From Bacteroidetes bacterium UBA1935 (GTDB lineage Bacteria > Bacteroidota > Bacteroidia > Chitinophagales > Chitinophagaceae), in contig DDFF01000006.1 in assembly GCA_002337045.1 (NCBI GenBank), positions 310,001-374,000 on the forward strand: 64,000 nucleotides of DNA, given 5' to 3'. Positions 7,510-16,677 of this stretch are shown in pieces (within the stretch, counting starts at the first letter, position 1; every line of letters starts with the position of its first letter). The notes below the pieces were generated by a model that was not told where the DNA came from, ran no database searches, and saw only the letters and a program-made list of their open reading frames with translations. A program made the position numbers and the translations under genes.

Positions 7510-9489
7510 TTAGTAAGCCATCAGTTTTTGTACACTTTCGTGCAGCCTGCCTTTTGCCATGAAGTTCTGTTCCAGCTCTATGGCAAATGGTACAGGTGTA
7601 TCGAGGCTTGCGCAACGTACTATCGGTGCATCCAGCAGCTCGAAGCAGTTTTCGGATATCCAGGCAGCCAGTTCACCACCTATACCACCAAACAATGTGT
7701 CTTCGTGTAGCAACAATACTTTGCCTGTACGCTGTACAGCAGCACGTATCGCATCATAATCCAGTGGCAACAGTGAGCGCAGGTCGAGGATGTCTATCGA
7801 TACATCAGGGTGCTGTGCTGCATATTCTGTAGCCCAGTGTACACCGCTACCATAGGTAATGATGCTGATGTCTTCACCTGCTTGCACATGGCGTGCCTTG
7901 CCTATTTCTATAGTATAGTAATCATCAGGTACCATGCCGCTGATGCTGCGGTATAGTGCTTTGTGCTCGAAGAACATAACAGGGTTAGGGTCTTCGATAG
8001 CCGCTATCAGCAAGCCTTTTGCATCTTCGGGTGTAGATGGGTAAACCACTTTCAAGCCTGGTGTATGTGTAAACCATGCCTCGTTGCTCTGCGAGTGGAA
8101 CGGACCTGCACCTACGCCACCGCCTGTTGGCATACGTACTACTACATCGGCATTCTGCCCCCAGCGGTAGTGTATCTTGGCAAGATTGTTTATAATCTGA
8201 TTGAAGCCCACCGTTACGAAATCGGCAAACTGCATTTCCATCATAGACTTAAAGCCCTTGATAGAAAGGCCGAGCGCCGTACCTACGATAGCGCTTTCGC
8301 AAAGTGGTGTATTGCGCACACGTTCTTTACCAAACTGTGCTACGAAACCTTCTGTTACTTTAAATGCACCACCATACTCTGCAATGTCCTGTCCCATCAG
8401 CACAAGGTTATTGTGCTTTTCCATGCTCTGCCTCAAAGCATCGCTAATGGCCTGTATGAATTTCTTTTCAGACCTGGCTGGTGTTGCAGGTTCTGTTGTG
8501 GTTATGTTACAGGGTGCATATACATCAGCTACTTCTTCAGCAGTATTTGCTACTACAGCGCCTGCTGCAAAGCCTGTTGCAAGCCCTGCTTCTATATCTT
8601 GTTGTATTCTGTCGCGTATATCTTGTATGATGGCTTCTGTAAGAATGCCTTGTTGCAACAGGTATGCTTCGTAATTGGCAACAGGGTCTTTCTTGCCCCA
8701 TTCTTCAAACAGTTCTTTAGGTACATACTTCACACCGCTTGCCTCTTCGTGGCCGCGCATTCGGAAGGTCATACACTCTACCAGTATTGGCTTCTGTTCT
8801 GTAATGCAGTATTCGCGTGCTTCTTTGATGGTTTTATAAACTTCCAGAATGTTATTACCATCTATGGTGATGCCCTTCATGCCATAACCAACAGCACGGT
8901 CTGCCAGTTGATTACAAACAAACTGCTCGTTGACAGGTGTACTGAGGCCATAACCATTATTCTCTATAATGAAGATAACAGGCAACCCCCATACGGCAGC
9001 CACGTTCAGCGCTTCGTGAAAATCGCCCTCGCTGGTACCACCATCACCACTGAATGCAACCGATACTTTATTGTCTTTGCGCAGTTTGTGTGCCAGTGCT
9101 ATGCCATCTGCAATAGCCAGTTGCGGGCCCAGATGCGATATCATACCACAGATATGATACTCGTTTGCACCAAAGTGGAATGAACGCTCACGGCCTTTAC
9201 TAAAACCTTCTTTCTTGCCCTGCCATTGCATAAAGAGTTTATCGAACGGCATTTTGCGGGCTGTGAACACACCAAGGTTGCGGTGCAGCGGCATTACATA
9301 TTCATCGTTATCCAGCGCCATAGTAGCCCCTATAGAAATAGCTTCCTGCCCTATACCACTAAACCATTTGCTGATGCGTCCCTGACGGAGGAGAACAAGC
9401 ATTTTCTCCTCTATCATACGCGGACGAACCAGTTCGCTATAAAGTTCTATCAGTTTATAATTATCAAGACCGCTTTTGTCGAATTGCAT
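7510..9489 (-). CDS. 2-oxoisovalerate/2-oxo-acid dehydrogenase E1, alpha-beta fusion
   Basis: A 659-residue fusion of the two E1 subunits of a branched-chain (or related) 2-oxo-acid dehydrogenase complex. The alpha half holds the thiamine diphosphate motif GDGGTSEGDFHEALN ending ENNGYGLSTP; the beta half begins near residue 345 (KKFIQAISDALRQSMEKH) and contains GQDIAEYGGAFKVTEG, NTPLCESAIVGTALGL and MPTGGGVGAGPFHSQS. The ATG at 9489 is preferred over a TTG at 9510, which lies inside the TATCTTTG promoter box. Fused E1 subunits are usual in this phylum. E2/E3 genes are not adjacent, so substrate (branched-chain oxo-acids versus pyruvate) rests on similarity only. Confidence 0.92.
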   Translation of the reverse strand: MQFDKSGLDNYKLIELYSELVRPRMIEEKMLVLLRQGRISKWFSGIGQEAISIGATMALDNDEYVMPLHRNLGVFTARKMPFDKLFMQWQGKKEGFSKGRERSFHFGANEYHICGMISHLGPQLAIADGIALAHKLRKDNKVSVAFSGDGGTSEGDFHEALNVAAVWGLPVIFIIENNGYGLSTPVNEQFVCNQLADRAVGYGMKGITIDGNNILEVYKTIKEAREYCITEQKPILVECMTFRMRGHEEASGVKYVPKELFEEWGKKDPVANYEAYLLQQGILTEAIIQDIRDRIQQDIEAGLATGFAAGAVVANTAEEVADVYAPCNITTTEPATPARSEKKFIQAISDALRQSMEKHNNLVLMGQDIAEYGGAFKVTEGFVAQFGKERVRNTPLCESAIVGTALGLSIKGFKSMMEMQFADFVTVGFNQIINNLAKIHYRWGQNADVVVRMPTGGGVGAGPFHSQSNEAWFTHTPGLKVVYPSTPEDAKGLLIAAIEDPNPVMFFEHKALYRSISGMVPDDYYTIEIGKARHVQAGEDISIITYGSGVHWATEYAAQHPDVSIDILDLRSLLPLDYDAIRAAVQRTGKVLLLHEDTLFGGIGGELAAWISENCFELLDAPIVRCASLDTPVPFAIELEQNFMAKGRLHESVQKLMAY

Positions 9490-9507
9490 ACGAGCTAATT
9501 GTGCGGA

Positions 9508-9515
9508 CAAAGATA
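9508..9515 (-). promoter_or_regulatory. -7 promoter element TATCTTTG for the E1 gene
   Basis: Exact TAnnTTTG match read on the minus strand, ending 18 nt before the ATG at 9489. It overlaps the alternative TTG start at 9510 and so argues against that start. Confidence 0.6.
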
Positions 9516-9555
9516 GCTTTAATGCCTAAATGCTTAGCAATGAGATATATAATAG

Positions 9556-12500
9556 TTATTTGTTTTGTGTAGACTGTGTTTTGTAAACTGCAGGGCGTTC
9601 GTGGTTGATGCCAAAGCCCAGCGCCTCATAAATATAGTCCTGTGCAATGGTGCGTACACTCAGGCGATTAATACCGTTGTTATCCGCAGAAGGACTCACC
9701 CTGTTTGATAGGAACACGAACACTATACCCGTTGCAGGATCTGCCCATGCACAAGTACCTGTAAAGCCCTGATGACCGAATGCATAACCACTGCACCTGT
9801 TGCCCGCAGGTCCGCCGTCGTCTTTGTCTTCTTTAGGTTTATCGAAGCCAAGCCCTTTGCGGCTGATGAGTGAATTGTACGCAGTAAATTTCTCAACGGT
9901 TTCTTTCTTGAAATAGCGTTGTCCTTTGTAGGTGCCTTTGTTCAGCAGCATCTGGAAGATTGCTGCAAGGTCATTGGCGGTAGAGAACACACCTGCATGG
10001 CCTGCAACACCGCCCAGCATAGCAGCACCCTGATCGTGCACATAACCTCTTATTTGCTGATGGCGGAAGAAGATGTCATTTTCCGTAGGTGCAATATCGG
10101 TCTCTTTGAATTTCTTCAACGGATTGTAAGTGGTATTCTTCAAACCAAGTGGTTTGTAAAATTGTTCTTCCACATATTTATCAATGCGCTGTCCTGTTAT
10201 CTTCTCTGCAATAGCAGCAAGGAAATAGAAATCTAAATCGCTGTACACGCATTTGCCTTTATTTTCTAAAGGACTTGCCAGTACTTTACTCCAGATAGTA
10301 TCAATGTAGTCGCCGCGCAGGTACAGGCTTTTAGCCACCTCTACCCATTTCTGATTATCTGCTTTTGTACTGTACAGTTCAGGGTTCAGATTGCCTTTCT
10401 CGTCCAGTGTTTCTTTGTAGAAAGGTATCCAACTTTTCAGCCCTGCCTGATGCATCAACAAGTCTCTTATTTTCAGGTCGGCCTTGTCTGTACCTTTTAC
10501 CATCGGCAGGTAATCGCCGATAGTTTTATCAAGGCTTAGCTTACCTGTTTCATACAGTCGCATTACTGCCAGTGTGGTAGCTGCTACTTTGGTAACAGAT
10601 GCTATATCGTAGAGTGTATTGTCTGTTACAGCCTGCTTCTTAGTATAGTCGTAATAGCCGAAAGACTTATCGTAAAACACTTTACCGTCTTTGGCAGCCA
10701 GTACCCTGCAACCCGGGAACGCACCATCAACTATGCTGCGTTGCAGGAACATATCCAGCTTATCGAGTGCGGCAGTATTGATAACACCTGCATCTTCGGT
10801 ATAGTCTGTTTTTACCAGTTCATCCAATTTCGGTGCACCTGTTTTGCTTGATGCAAGCAATACATTGCCCTCTGTCTGCATATCTATACAAGGGGTTACA
10901 GGCAATGTGCCACGCGCATCTTCTTTGCGCAGCAATACACGAGCTACAGCTTGCTCTGCAAGGCTATCGTCTTCGTAAGTAACAATGGCAGAGCCTACTT
11001 CACAGGTATTCTTCAGCAGGTATGGATTACCCATCAGTGCTATCATTACATCGCGGCGGTTTGCCAGTTGTTTGATGAGTGCTACCTGTTGATCATCTAG
11101 CGAATAATAACCGTTTGTAGGATAGAAGCTCATATTGTGAATACCGACAATTGTGATGTCATTCATGCTGATGGCTCCCATCAGTTTGTTTGCATTAGCA
11201 CCGGTACTGCCTTTCGGCAGCCATTGCATTTTCATATTCGGCAGTACCTGCAACAGTGCAGTAGAAAGGAAACTGCTGTCTTTTGCATTGATGCCTACAT
11301 AGCCCACACGTTTTCTGGTATTGAGCAAATCAGGGATAATATTGTTCCTGTCGCGCACCAGTGTGGCAGCTTTCTTGGTTGTAGCATAGCGCAGCGGTAT
11401 TACTACACCTGTTACTTCTTCCGTAGCGTTGATGCTTTCAACAGGTTTCCATCTGCTGAGGCCGGCATCGTATTTTGCAGCCAGCACTTTCTTCACGTGC
11501 ATTTCAATATCTGCCCATGTCAGCTTGCCACTATCTACGGCAGCCAGTATTTTCTTCATACCGGATGGTACATCTTGAGAGAAGAGCAGCATATCGTTGC
11601 CTGCTATCAGTGCACGTGCATCTATTTCACCGGGTTCATAATATTTGGCAACACCTTTCATATTCAGTGCATCGGTAAATACGATGCCTTTGAAGCCAAG
11701 TTTGTTTCGCAGCAAACCGGTAATGGTGTTGTATGATAATGTTGTAGGTACTTTTTTAACTGATTCCAATGCAGGTACCGAAAGGTGTGCAACCATCACA
11801 CTTTTGATACCGTTGCGAATCATTTCCTTGTAAGGATATAGTTCCAATGTATCGAGTTGCGCAAGGCTCTTGCTGATAACAGGCATATCCTCGTGAGAAT
11901 CTGCATCTGTATCACCATGGCCCGGGAAGTGCTTGGCGCATGCCATCACACCATTATCCTGCATGCCACGCATATAGGCAAGTGCCATTTGTGTTACCAG
12001 TCTTTTGTCTTCTCCGTAAGAGCGTGCGTTGATGATGGGATTGTTGGGGTTGTTATTCACATCTACCACAGGGCCGAAGTTGATATGTACGCCCATGCGC
12101 TTGCACTGTTTGGCAATGGCAGCACCCACCTGATAGGCAATTGCAGTATCGCGCGTGGCGCCTATCATCATAGATTTGGGCAGGTTCTTTACACCTGTCA
12201 GGCGCATGCCAAGCCCCCATTCTGCGTCCATACCTACCAACAATGGTACATTGGCCATTTGCTGATACAGGTTGTTGAGCGATGCCTGAGCCTCGCAAGT
12301 ACCCTGCATGAAGATGACGCCACCAATGCGGCGGTCTGTAAGCAGTTGTTTGATTTTCTCTTCGTTGTAGTCTTTGCCACCACTATAGGCGGCCACCATA
12401 AACAGCTGGCCTATGCGTTCGGTATCGCTTAGTTTGTTATAGACACTATCTACCCACCTGGCTTTCAGGTTCACAGCAGCAGGGGCAGCATTGTTATTCG

Positions 12501-12591
12501 TTACAACGCGGCTGCGCTGTGCAAGTGCCACAGAAGAAAAAAGTGTTATTAGGAAAGAAGCAGATATGAAGAGTCTTTTACCAAACGCCAT
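9556..12591 (-). CDS. Fused GH3 beta-N-acetylhexosaminidase-like and serine hydrolase (beta-lactamase fold)
   Basis: A 1011-residue exported enzyme with a Sec signal (MAFGKRLFISASFLITLFSSVALAQ). Residues about 45-380 form a family 3 glycoside hydrolase domain: CAKHFPGHGDTDADSH is the NagZ-type His/Asp loop and GIVFTDALNMKGV holds the nucleophilic Asp. A GH3 C-terminal-like domain follows (about 400-580). Residues about 615-985 are a class C beta-lactamase/transpeptidase-like domain with SVTKVAAT (SxxK), CVYSDLDFY (YxN position, here YSD) and GHQGFTGT (KTG equivalent). The combination suggests joint trimming of glycan and peptide in peptidoglycan, a known Bacteroidota architecture; real substrates are untested. 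Confidence 0.92.
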   Translation of the reverse strand: MAFGKRLFISASFLITLFSSVALAQRSRVVTNNNAAPAAVNLKARWVDSVYNKLSDTERIGQLFMVAAYSGGKDYNEEKIKQLLTDRRIGGVIFMQGTCEAQASLNNLYQQMANVPLLVGMDAEWGLGMRLTGVKNLPKSMMIGATRDTAIAYQVGAAIAKQCKRMGVHINFGPVVDVNNNPNNPIINARSYGEDKRLVTQMALAYMRGMQDNGVMACAKHFPGHGDTDADSHEDMPVISKSLAQLDTLELYPYKEMIRNGIKSVMVAHLSVPALESVKKVPTTLSYNTITGLLRNKLGFKGIVFTDALNMKGVAKYYEPGEIDARALIAGNDMLLFSQDVPSGMKKILAAVDSGKLTWADIEMHVKKVLAAKYDAGLSRWKPVESINATEEVTGVVIPLRYATTKKAATLVRDRNNIIPDLLNTRKRVGYVGINAKDSSFLSTALLQVLPNMKMQWLPKGSTGANANKLMGAISMNDITIVGIHNMSFYPTNGYYSLDDQQVALIKQLANRRDVMIALMGNPYLLKNTCEVGSAIVTYEDDSLAEQAVARVLLRKEDARGTLPVTPCIDMQTEGNVLLASSKTGAPKLDELVKTDYTEDAGVINTAALDKLDMFLQRSIVDGAFPGCRVLAAKDGKVFYDKSFGYYDYTKKQAVTDNTLYDIASVTKVAATTLAVMRLYETGKLSLDKTIGDYLPMVKGTDKADLKIRDLLMHQAGLKSWIPFYKETLDEKGNLNPELYSTKADNQKWVEVAKSLYLRGDYIDTIWSKVLASPLENKGKCVYSDLDFYFLAAIAEKITGQRIDKYVEEQFYKPLGLKNTTYNPLKKFKETDIAPTENDIFFRHQQIRGYVHDQGAAMLGGVAGHAGVFSTANDLAAIFQMLLNKGTYKGQRYFKKETVEKFTAYNSLISRKGLGFDKPKEDKDDGGPAGNRCSGYAFGHQGFTGTCAWADPATGIVFVFLSNRVSPSADNNGINRLSVRTIAQDYIYEALGFGINHERPAVYKTQSTQNK

Positions 12592-12595
12592 ATAA

Positions 12596-12603
12596 CAAAT
12601 ATA
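12596..12603 (-). promoter_or_regulatory. -7 promoter element TATATTTG for the GH3 fusion gene
   Basis: Exact TAnnTTTG match on the minus strand, ending only 4 nt before the ATG at 12591, which implies a leaderless or nearly leaderless message. Confidence 0.6.
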
Positions 12604-12652
12604 GCCTATTGTTTGGCAAGGAGAAGCTAAAACTGAATGCTATAAAATACAC

Positions 12653-12674
12653 CCGCCCCCTGGAAAGGGGGCGG
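12653..12674. repeat. GC-rich palindrome, REP-like
   Basis: CCGCCCCC at 12653-12660 pairs perfectly with GGGGGCGG at 12667-12674 around a 6-nt loop (TGGAAA). It lies between divergent promoters, where a terminator makes no sense, and has no T-tract on either side. Similar CCCCCT/AGGGGG palindromes are scattered in many Bacteroidota genomes; this is the only copy in the window. Confidence 0.5.
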
Positions 12675-12861
12675 CAAACCCATTATGCACTATATCTAAC
12701 TAAAACTGAGGCCGATGTTGTTTGATAAAAAGAATACCCTAATATCCTTTTTGTCACTACAAAGGTGTAGCAGACAGGGATGCAAATAAATGACGACTGT
12801 CTTATTAAAAAATGATTTTCATCATGTCAGCACGCTTTCCCTTTTTACATTGCCTATATCT

Positions 12862-12869
12862 TACCTTTG
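12862..12869 (+). promoter_or_regulatory. -7 promoter element TACCTTTG for mutL
   Basis: Exact TAnnTTTG match ending 19 nt before the GTG at 12889. It lies inside the longer open frame that begins at 12790 and therefore supports the GTG start. Confidence 0.6.
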
Positions 12870-12888
12870 CGGAAACTCATTTTTTTCA

Positions 12889-14727
12889 GTGCCCGATATC
12901 ATTCAGTTATTATCAGACCATATTGCCAACCAGATAGCAGCGGGAGAGGTGATTCAAAGGCCGGCATCGGCTGTAAAGGAATTGCTGGAAAACGCTATTG
13001 ACGCGGGTGCAACAGAGGTGCAACTGGTGCTGAAAGATGCGGGCAAGGAACTGGTGCAGGTGATAGATAACGGCAGCGGGATGACCCCCACCGATGCACG
13101 TATGAGTTTTGAACGCCATGCGACATCGAAAATCCGTAATATAAACGACCTGTTTTCTATACGCACTATGGGCTTTCGCGGAGAGGCGTTGGCTTCTATT
13201 GCTGCGGTAGCACAGGTAGAAATGAAAACCCGCAAGCAGGATAGCGATACGGGTAGTCAGCTGATAATAGAGGCTACAGAGGTAAAGAAACAAGAACCAT
13301 GTGCTGCGCCCGTAGGTACCAGCATCATGGTGAAGAACCTGTTCTTTAATGTACCTGCCCGCAGACATTTCCTGAAGAGTAATACAACAGAATACAGGCA
13401 TATCGTAGATGAGTTTACCCGTGTGGCACTGGCACATCCGCAGATAGCCTTCAGGCTGTGGCATAATGGTGCAGAGCAATACCATCTGGAAGCCGGCAAC
13501 CTGAAAACACGCATCAAAGGCTTATTGGGTAATTCTTATGAGAAGAATCTGGTACCCGTAGAAGAGAACACCGAATTTCTCAACATATCGGGCTTTATAG
13601 GCAAGCCTGAAGCTGCTACGCGTACACGTGGCATGCAGTTCTTCTTTATCAACAACCGTTTTATACGCAGTCCGTATCTGCATCACGCACTGGTACAGGC
13701 ATACGAGGGGTTGATTGAAAAAGAGGCATTCCCGTTTTATGTGCTGTTTCTGGAAATAGACCCTGCACGTGTGGATGTGAACGTACACCCTACAAAGCAG
13801 GAAGTGAAGTTTGAAGATGACAAGCTGATGTATGCCTACCTGAATGCTGCTGTAAAGCATGCATTGGCAAAGTATAACATTGCGCCGTCGCTTGATTTTA
13901 CGTTGAGCCCTGAAATACAACAACTGTCAAGCGTGCAACTGCCTGTTACGCAGGATACTAAACAGGAAACAGAGAAGGGTTATCTGTTCAATACATTTAC
14001 GCAGAAGAATCAGGCGCACATGGCAGTGAAGAAAGACAGCCTGCGCGAGTGGAAAGAACTATACAAAATAGCCGACGATATTGCAGAGCAGCAAACACAG
14101 GCTTACGCAGATGCAGGTAATATGGTAAGTGCACCATCGTTGCACAAAGAGCCTGAAACTGCCAATGCCAAAAGCATCATATCTATACAGGGTAGTATGC
14201 TGGTAACGACCGTGAAGTCTGGCCTGATGCTGATACACATACGCAGGGCGCAAGAGCGTATATGGTATGAAAGACTGCTGGCAGAATGGAATAATGGCAG
14301 CACACCATCGCAGCAATTGCTGTTCCCTTTGTCTTACGAAACATCTCCGCAGGATGCGATATTGCTTACAGAAGCACTGGCAGACCTGTCGCGCATAGGT
14401 TTCGATATCTCTCCTTTCGGGCAAAACACGTTTGTGGTACAAGGTGTACCCACAGAACTGCCTGCGGGAGAAGAAAAGAATGTACTGGACGAAGTGATAG
14501 AGCAACTAAAGCACGAAGCACCAGATGCATTGGCGCGCCGTTCTGAAACACTGCTTGCCAATATGGCGCGCAGGCTATCGCGCAATACAGGTGGGTTGCA
14601 ACATCAGGAAGGGCAGCAGGCGTTGATAGACGAGCTGTTTGCCTGCACACAACCCGAATATGTGCCTGATGGCAAAAAAGTGTTTACACTGGTAAAGAAG
14701 GAAGATTTGGAAAGCATGCTTGGCTGA
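12889..14727 (+). CDS. mutL: DNA mismatch repair protein MutL
   Basis: A 612-residue MutL from a GTG start. The GTG at 12889 is chosen because the family N-terminus (VPDIIQLLSDHIANQIAAGE) begins right there and a promoter box lies at 12862; the ATG at 12790 would add 33 unrelated residues upstream of the promoter. GHKL ATPase motifs are intact: ELLENAIDAGA, DNGSGM, RHATSKI, GFRGEALASI. The C-terminal domain has lost the usual endonuclease motifs: the position of DQHAxxE reads HIRRAQERIWYE, and the CPHGRP-type motif reads VPDGKKV. It couples MutS mismatch recognition to downstream repair; nicking activity is doubtful on sequence grounds. Confidence 0.95.
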   Translation: MPDIIQLLSDHIANQIAAGEVIQRPASAVKELLENAIDAGATEVQLVLKDAGKELVQVIDNGSGMTPTDARMSFERHATSKIRNINDLFSIRTMGFRGEALASIAAVAQVEMKTRKQDSDTGSQLIIEATEVKKQEPCAAPVGTSIMVKNLFFNVPARRHFLKSNTTEYRHIVDEFTRVALAHPQIAFRLWHNGAEQYHLEAGNLKTRIKGLLGNSYEKNLVPVEENTEFLNISGFIGKPEAATRTRGMQFFFINNRFIRSPYLHHALVQAYEGLIEKEAFPFYVLFLEIDPARVDVNVHPTKQEVKFEDDKLMYAYLNAAVKHALAKYNIAPSLDFTLSPEIQQLSSVQLPVTQDTKQETEKGYLFNTFTQKNQAHMAVKKDSLREWKELYKIADDIAEQQTQAYADAGNMVSAPSLHKEPETANAKSIISIQGSMLVTTVKSGLMLIHIRRAQERIWYERLLAEWNNGSTPSQQLLFPLSYETSPQDAILLTEALADLSRIGFDISPFGQNTFVVQGVPTELPAGEEKNVLDEVIEQLKHEAPDALARRSETLLANMARRLSRNTGGLQHQEGQQALIDELFACTQPEYVPDGKKVFTLVKKEDLESMLG

Positions 14728-14797
14728 TATGAGTAAAATCATGGAGCCCCAAGCGTTTTTTATATATTTTTACGCCTCAATTTTAATAGACGATTAG

Positions 14798-15886
14798 ATG
14801 TCTGCATTGAAGTTTTATAATCTGAAAGTAGCGGAAGTAAAGCCGGAAACAAGCGATTGTGTATCTGTAGCGCTGGAAGTGCCTGCCGATTTGAAAGACA
14901 CATTCAACTTTGCTGCAGGGCAATACCTGACATTTCGTACACAAATGAATGGCGAGGAAGTGCGTCGTTCTTATTCTATATGCGTTAGCCCCGATGGTGG
15001 TGAGCTGCGTGTTGCGGTGAAGAAAGTAGATGGCGGTAAGTTCAGCACCTATGCAAACGATACACTGAAGAAAGGTGACGAGCTGGAAGTAATGCCACCA
15101 ATGGGCAAATTCTCTCCGAAAGCATCTGAGAAAAAGGCAAAGAACTATCTGGCTGTTGTTGCAGGTAGCGGTATCACACCTGTTATGAGTATCATGAAAA
15201 CGGTACTCAAAAACGAACCTGAAAGCACGTTTACACTGATATATGGCAATCGTAGCAGGGGTACTATCATCTTCAGAGAAGAGATAGAAGGCCTGAAGAA
15301 TATATACATGCAGCGCCTGCGTGTGTACCATATACTGAGTCGCGAGCAGATGGATGTGCCTTTATTTAATGGGCGTATCTCTGCAGACAAATGTTCAGAA
15401 TTCTGTGATACACTTATTGATATAAAAAGCATTGACGAGGCATTTATCTGCGGGCCTGAAGACATGATACTGTCTGTAAAAGAACGCCTGATAAACTTGG
15501 GAGTAGCATCTGAGAATGTACATATTGAACTGTTTACATCGCCCGATCAGCCGAAGGCAGCTCATGATAAATGGGTAGAAGAACACAAGGCGAATGATGG
15601 TAAGATGAGTAAAGTAAGCATCACGCTGGATGGTACTACATTTGAAATGGACCTGGCTTACAATGGTGATAGCATACTGGATGCTGCATTGAAAGTAGGT
15701 GCAGACCTGCCATTTGCCTGCAAAGGCGGTGTATGCTGTACCTGCCGCGCCAAAGTGGTAGAGGGTGCTGTAGATATGGAAGTAAACTATGCGCTTGAAA
15801 AGGATGAAGTAGAAAAAGGCTATGTCCTCACCTGCCAATCTCACCCGCGGACAGAAAGAGTTGTAATAGACTTCGACGCACGATAA
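14798..15886 (+). CDS. FAD/2Fe-2S oxidoreductase, PaaE-like
   Basis: A 362-residue electron-transfer protein with three modules: an FAD-binding ferredoxin-reductase domain (RRSYSICVSP, about 45-60), an NAD(P)-binding domain (VVAGSGITPVMSIMKTV, about 120-135; FICGPEDMIL) and a C-terminal plant-type 2Fe-2S ferredoxin domain (CKGGVCCTCRAKVVEG with a distal C in VLTCQSHP). This order matches PaaE, the reductase of phenylacetyl-CoA epoxidase, and related reductases of diiron or hydroxylase systems. No paaABCD genes are beside it, so the oxygenase partner is unknown; in this phylum such reductases often stand alone. Ends just before a strong terminator. Confidence 0.88.
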   Translation: MSALKFYNLKVAEVKPETSDCVSVALEVPADLKDTFNFAAGQYLTFRTQMNGEEVRRSYSICVSPDGGELRVAVKKVDGGKFSTYANDTLKKGDELEVMPPMGKFSPKASEKKAKNYLAVVAGSGITPVMSIMKTVLKNEPESTFTLIYGNRSRGTIIFREEIEGLKNIYMQRLRVYHILSREQMDVPLFNGRISADKCSEFCDTLIDIKSIDEAFICGPEDMILSVKERLINLGVASENVHIELFTSPDQPKAAHDKWVEEHKANDGKMSKVSITLDGTTFEMDLAYNGDSILDAALKVGADLPFACKGGVCCTCRAKVVEGAVDMEVNYALEKDEVEKGYVLTCQSHPRTERVVIDFDAR

Positions 15887-15896
15887 GATATTAAAG

Positions 15897-15924
15897 AAAA
15901 CGGTTGGCAATTGCCAACCGTTTT
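15897..15924. terminator. Rho-independent terminator
   Basis: Perfect palindrome AAAACGGTTGGCAA / TTGCCAACCGTTTT followed by a T-rich run; ends the PaaE-like gene and may also serve the convergent gene at 15948. Confidence 0.9.
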
Positions 15925-15947
15925 TGTTTCAGTATAAAAAAACAAAA

Positions 15948-16412
15948 CTACCATCTGCTAGCCAGTCCACCATCATTGGCAGGTAAGTCTATACTGGTAT
16001 TCAGGTAGTTGATATTACGTTCTTTATTTTTTGCAATGCCATCGTTTTCGGGTGTCGGGTTGCCGTGATAAGCAGCACTTGTACCTTCATAACGCTCATC
16101 GATTTTCGCAATCGGCTTAGGCGCTGTTACCGTTACGGGTTGCAATGGCAGTACACGTGTATAAGTGTCGTACCTACGCAAACCGTCCAGTGTTTTGGCG
16201 TATGCCTTTGCTTTCTGTATTTCTACCTTTCTGGTATAAGAAGGAGTATTTACTACCGAAGGTGTGTTATCACTGCAGGTAGTATACTTACCATTGATGC
16301 GGCATACCTTGTAGTTGATATCGTATTCACTTTTCTTGTTCTCACCATTCTGTGCATTTGCGCTGAAGTAAGTCATCCCGAATACTGCCAGCATAAGAAT
16401 TGAATGTTTCAT
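15948..16412 (-). CDS. Small secreted protein of unknown function
   Basis: A 154-residue protein with a Sec signal (MKHSILMLAVFGMTYFSANAQ). The mature part has two cysteines in KVCRINGKYTTCSDN, a charged middle and no hydrophobic core large enough for a membrane segment. Conserved-looking features include LQPVTVTAPKPIAKIDERYEG. Probably a periplasmic or surface protein. Transcribed convergently to the PaaE-like gene and divergently from nfu. No family recognised. Confidence 0.7.
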   Translation of the reverse strand: MKHSILMLAVFGMTYFSANAQNGENKKSEYDINYKVCRINGKYTTCSDNTPSVVNTPSYTRKVEIQKAKAYAKTLDGLRRYDTYTRVLPLQPVTVTAPKPIAKIDERYEGTSAAYHGNPTPENDGIAKNKERNINYLNTSIDLPANDGGLASRW

Positions 16413-16648
16413 AAAGCCTGAAGTTTTAGAGTGAATAAAGAATTACAACACAAACGTACGATGGTAAAAAGCGGAAGGCATACAACACTAAGTTAAAAGA
16501 AATGCAAGGAACTGTTAATATGTTTAATGTATTGAAAATCAATTAATTAAAATCAATTTTCTTTAACAAACCCTTATGATATACGCATGCTGCTATTCTC
16601 CTTATATCAATATTGTCTCTATCAATTTACTGTACCGTATTTATTAAG

Positions 16649-16656
16649 TATTTTTG
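16649..16656 (+). promoter_or_regulatory. -7 promoter element TATTTTTG for the Nfu gene
   Basis: Exact TAnnTTTG match ending 21 nt before the ATG at 16678; it overlaps a possible upstream TTG start at 16654, which it argues against. Confidence 0.5.
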
Positions 16657-16677
16657 CTGAAAGAAATTAAGAATACC

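Noticed and set aside
7963..9183. 406-residue open frame antisense to the E1 gene
   Set aside because: It is Cys/Tyr/His-rich with no motif and no promoter; it is the reverse-strand shadow of a real enzyme gene.
12790..12888. Upstream extension of mutL
   Set aside because: The family start and the TACCTTTG box both point to GTG at 12889.
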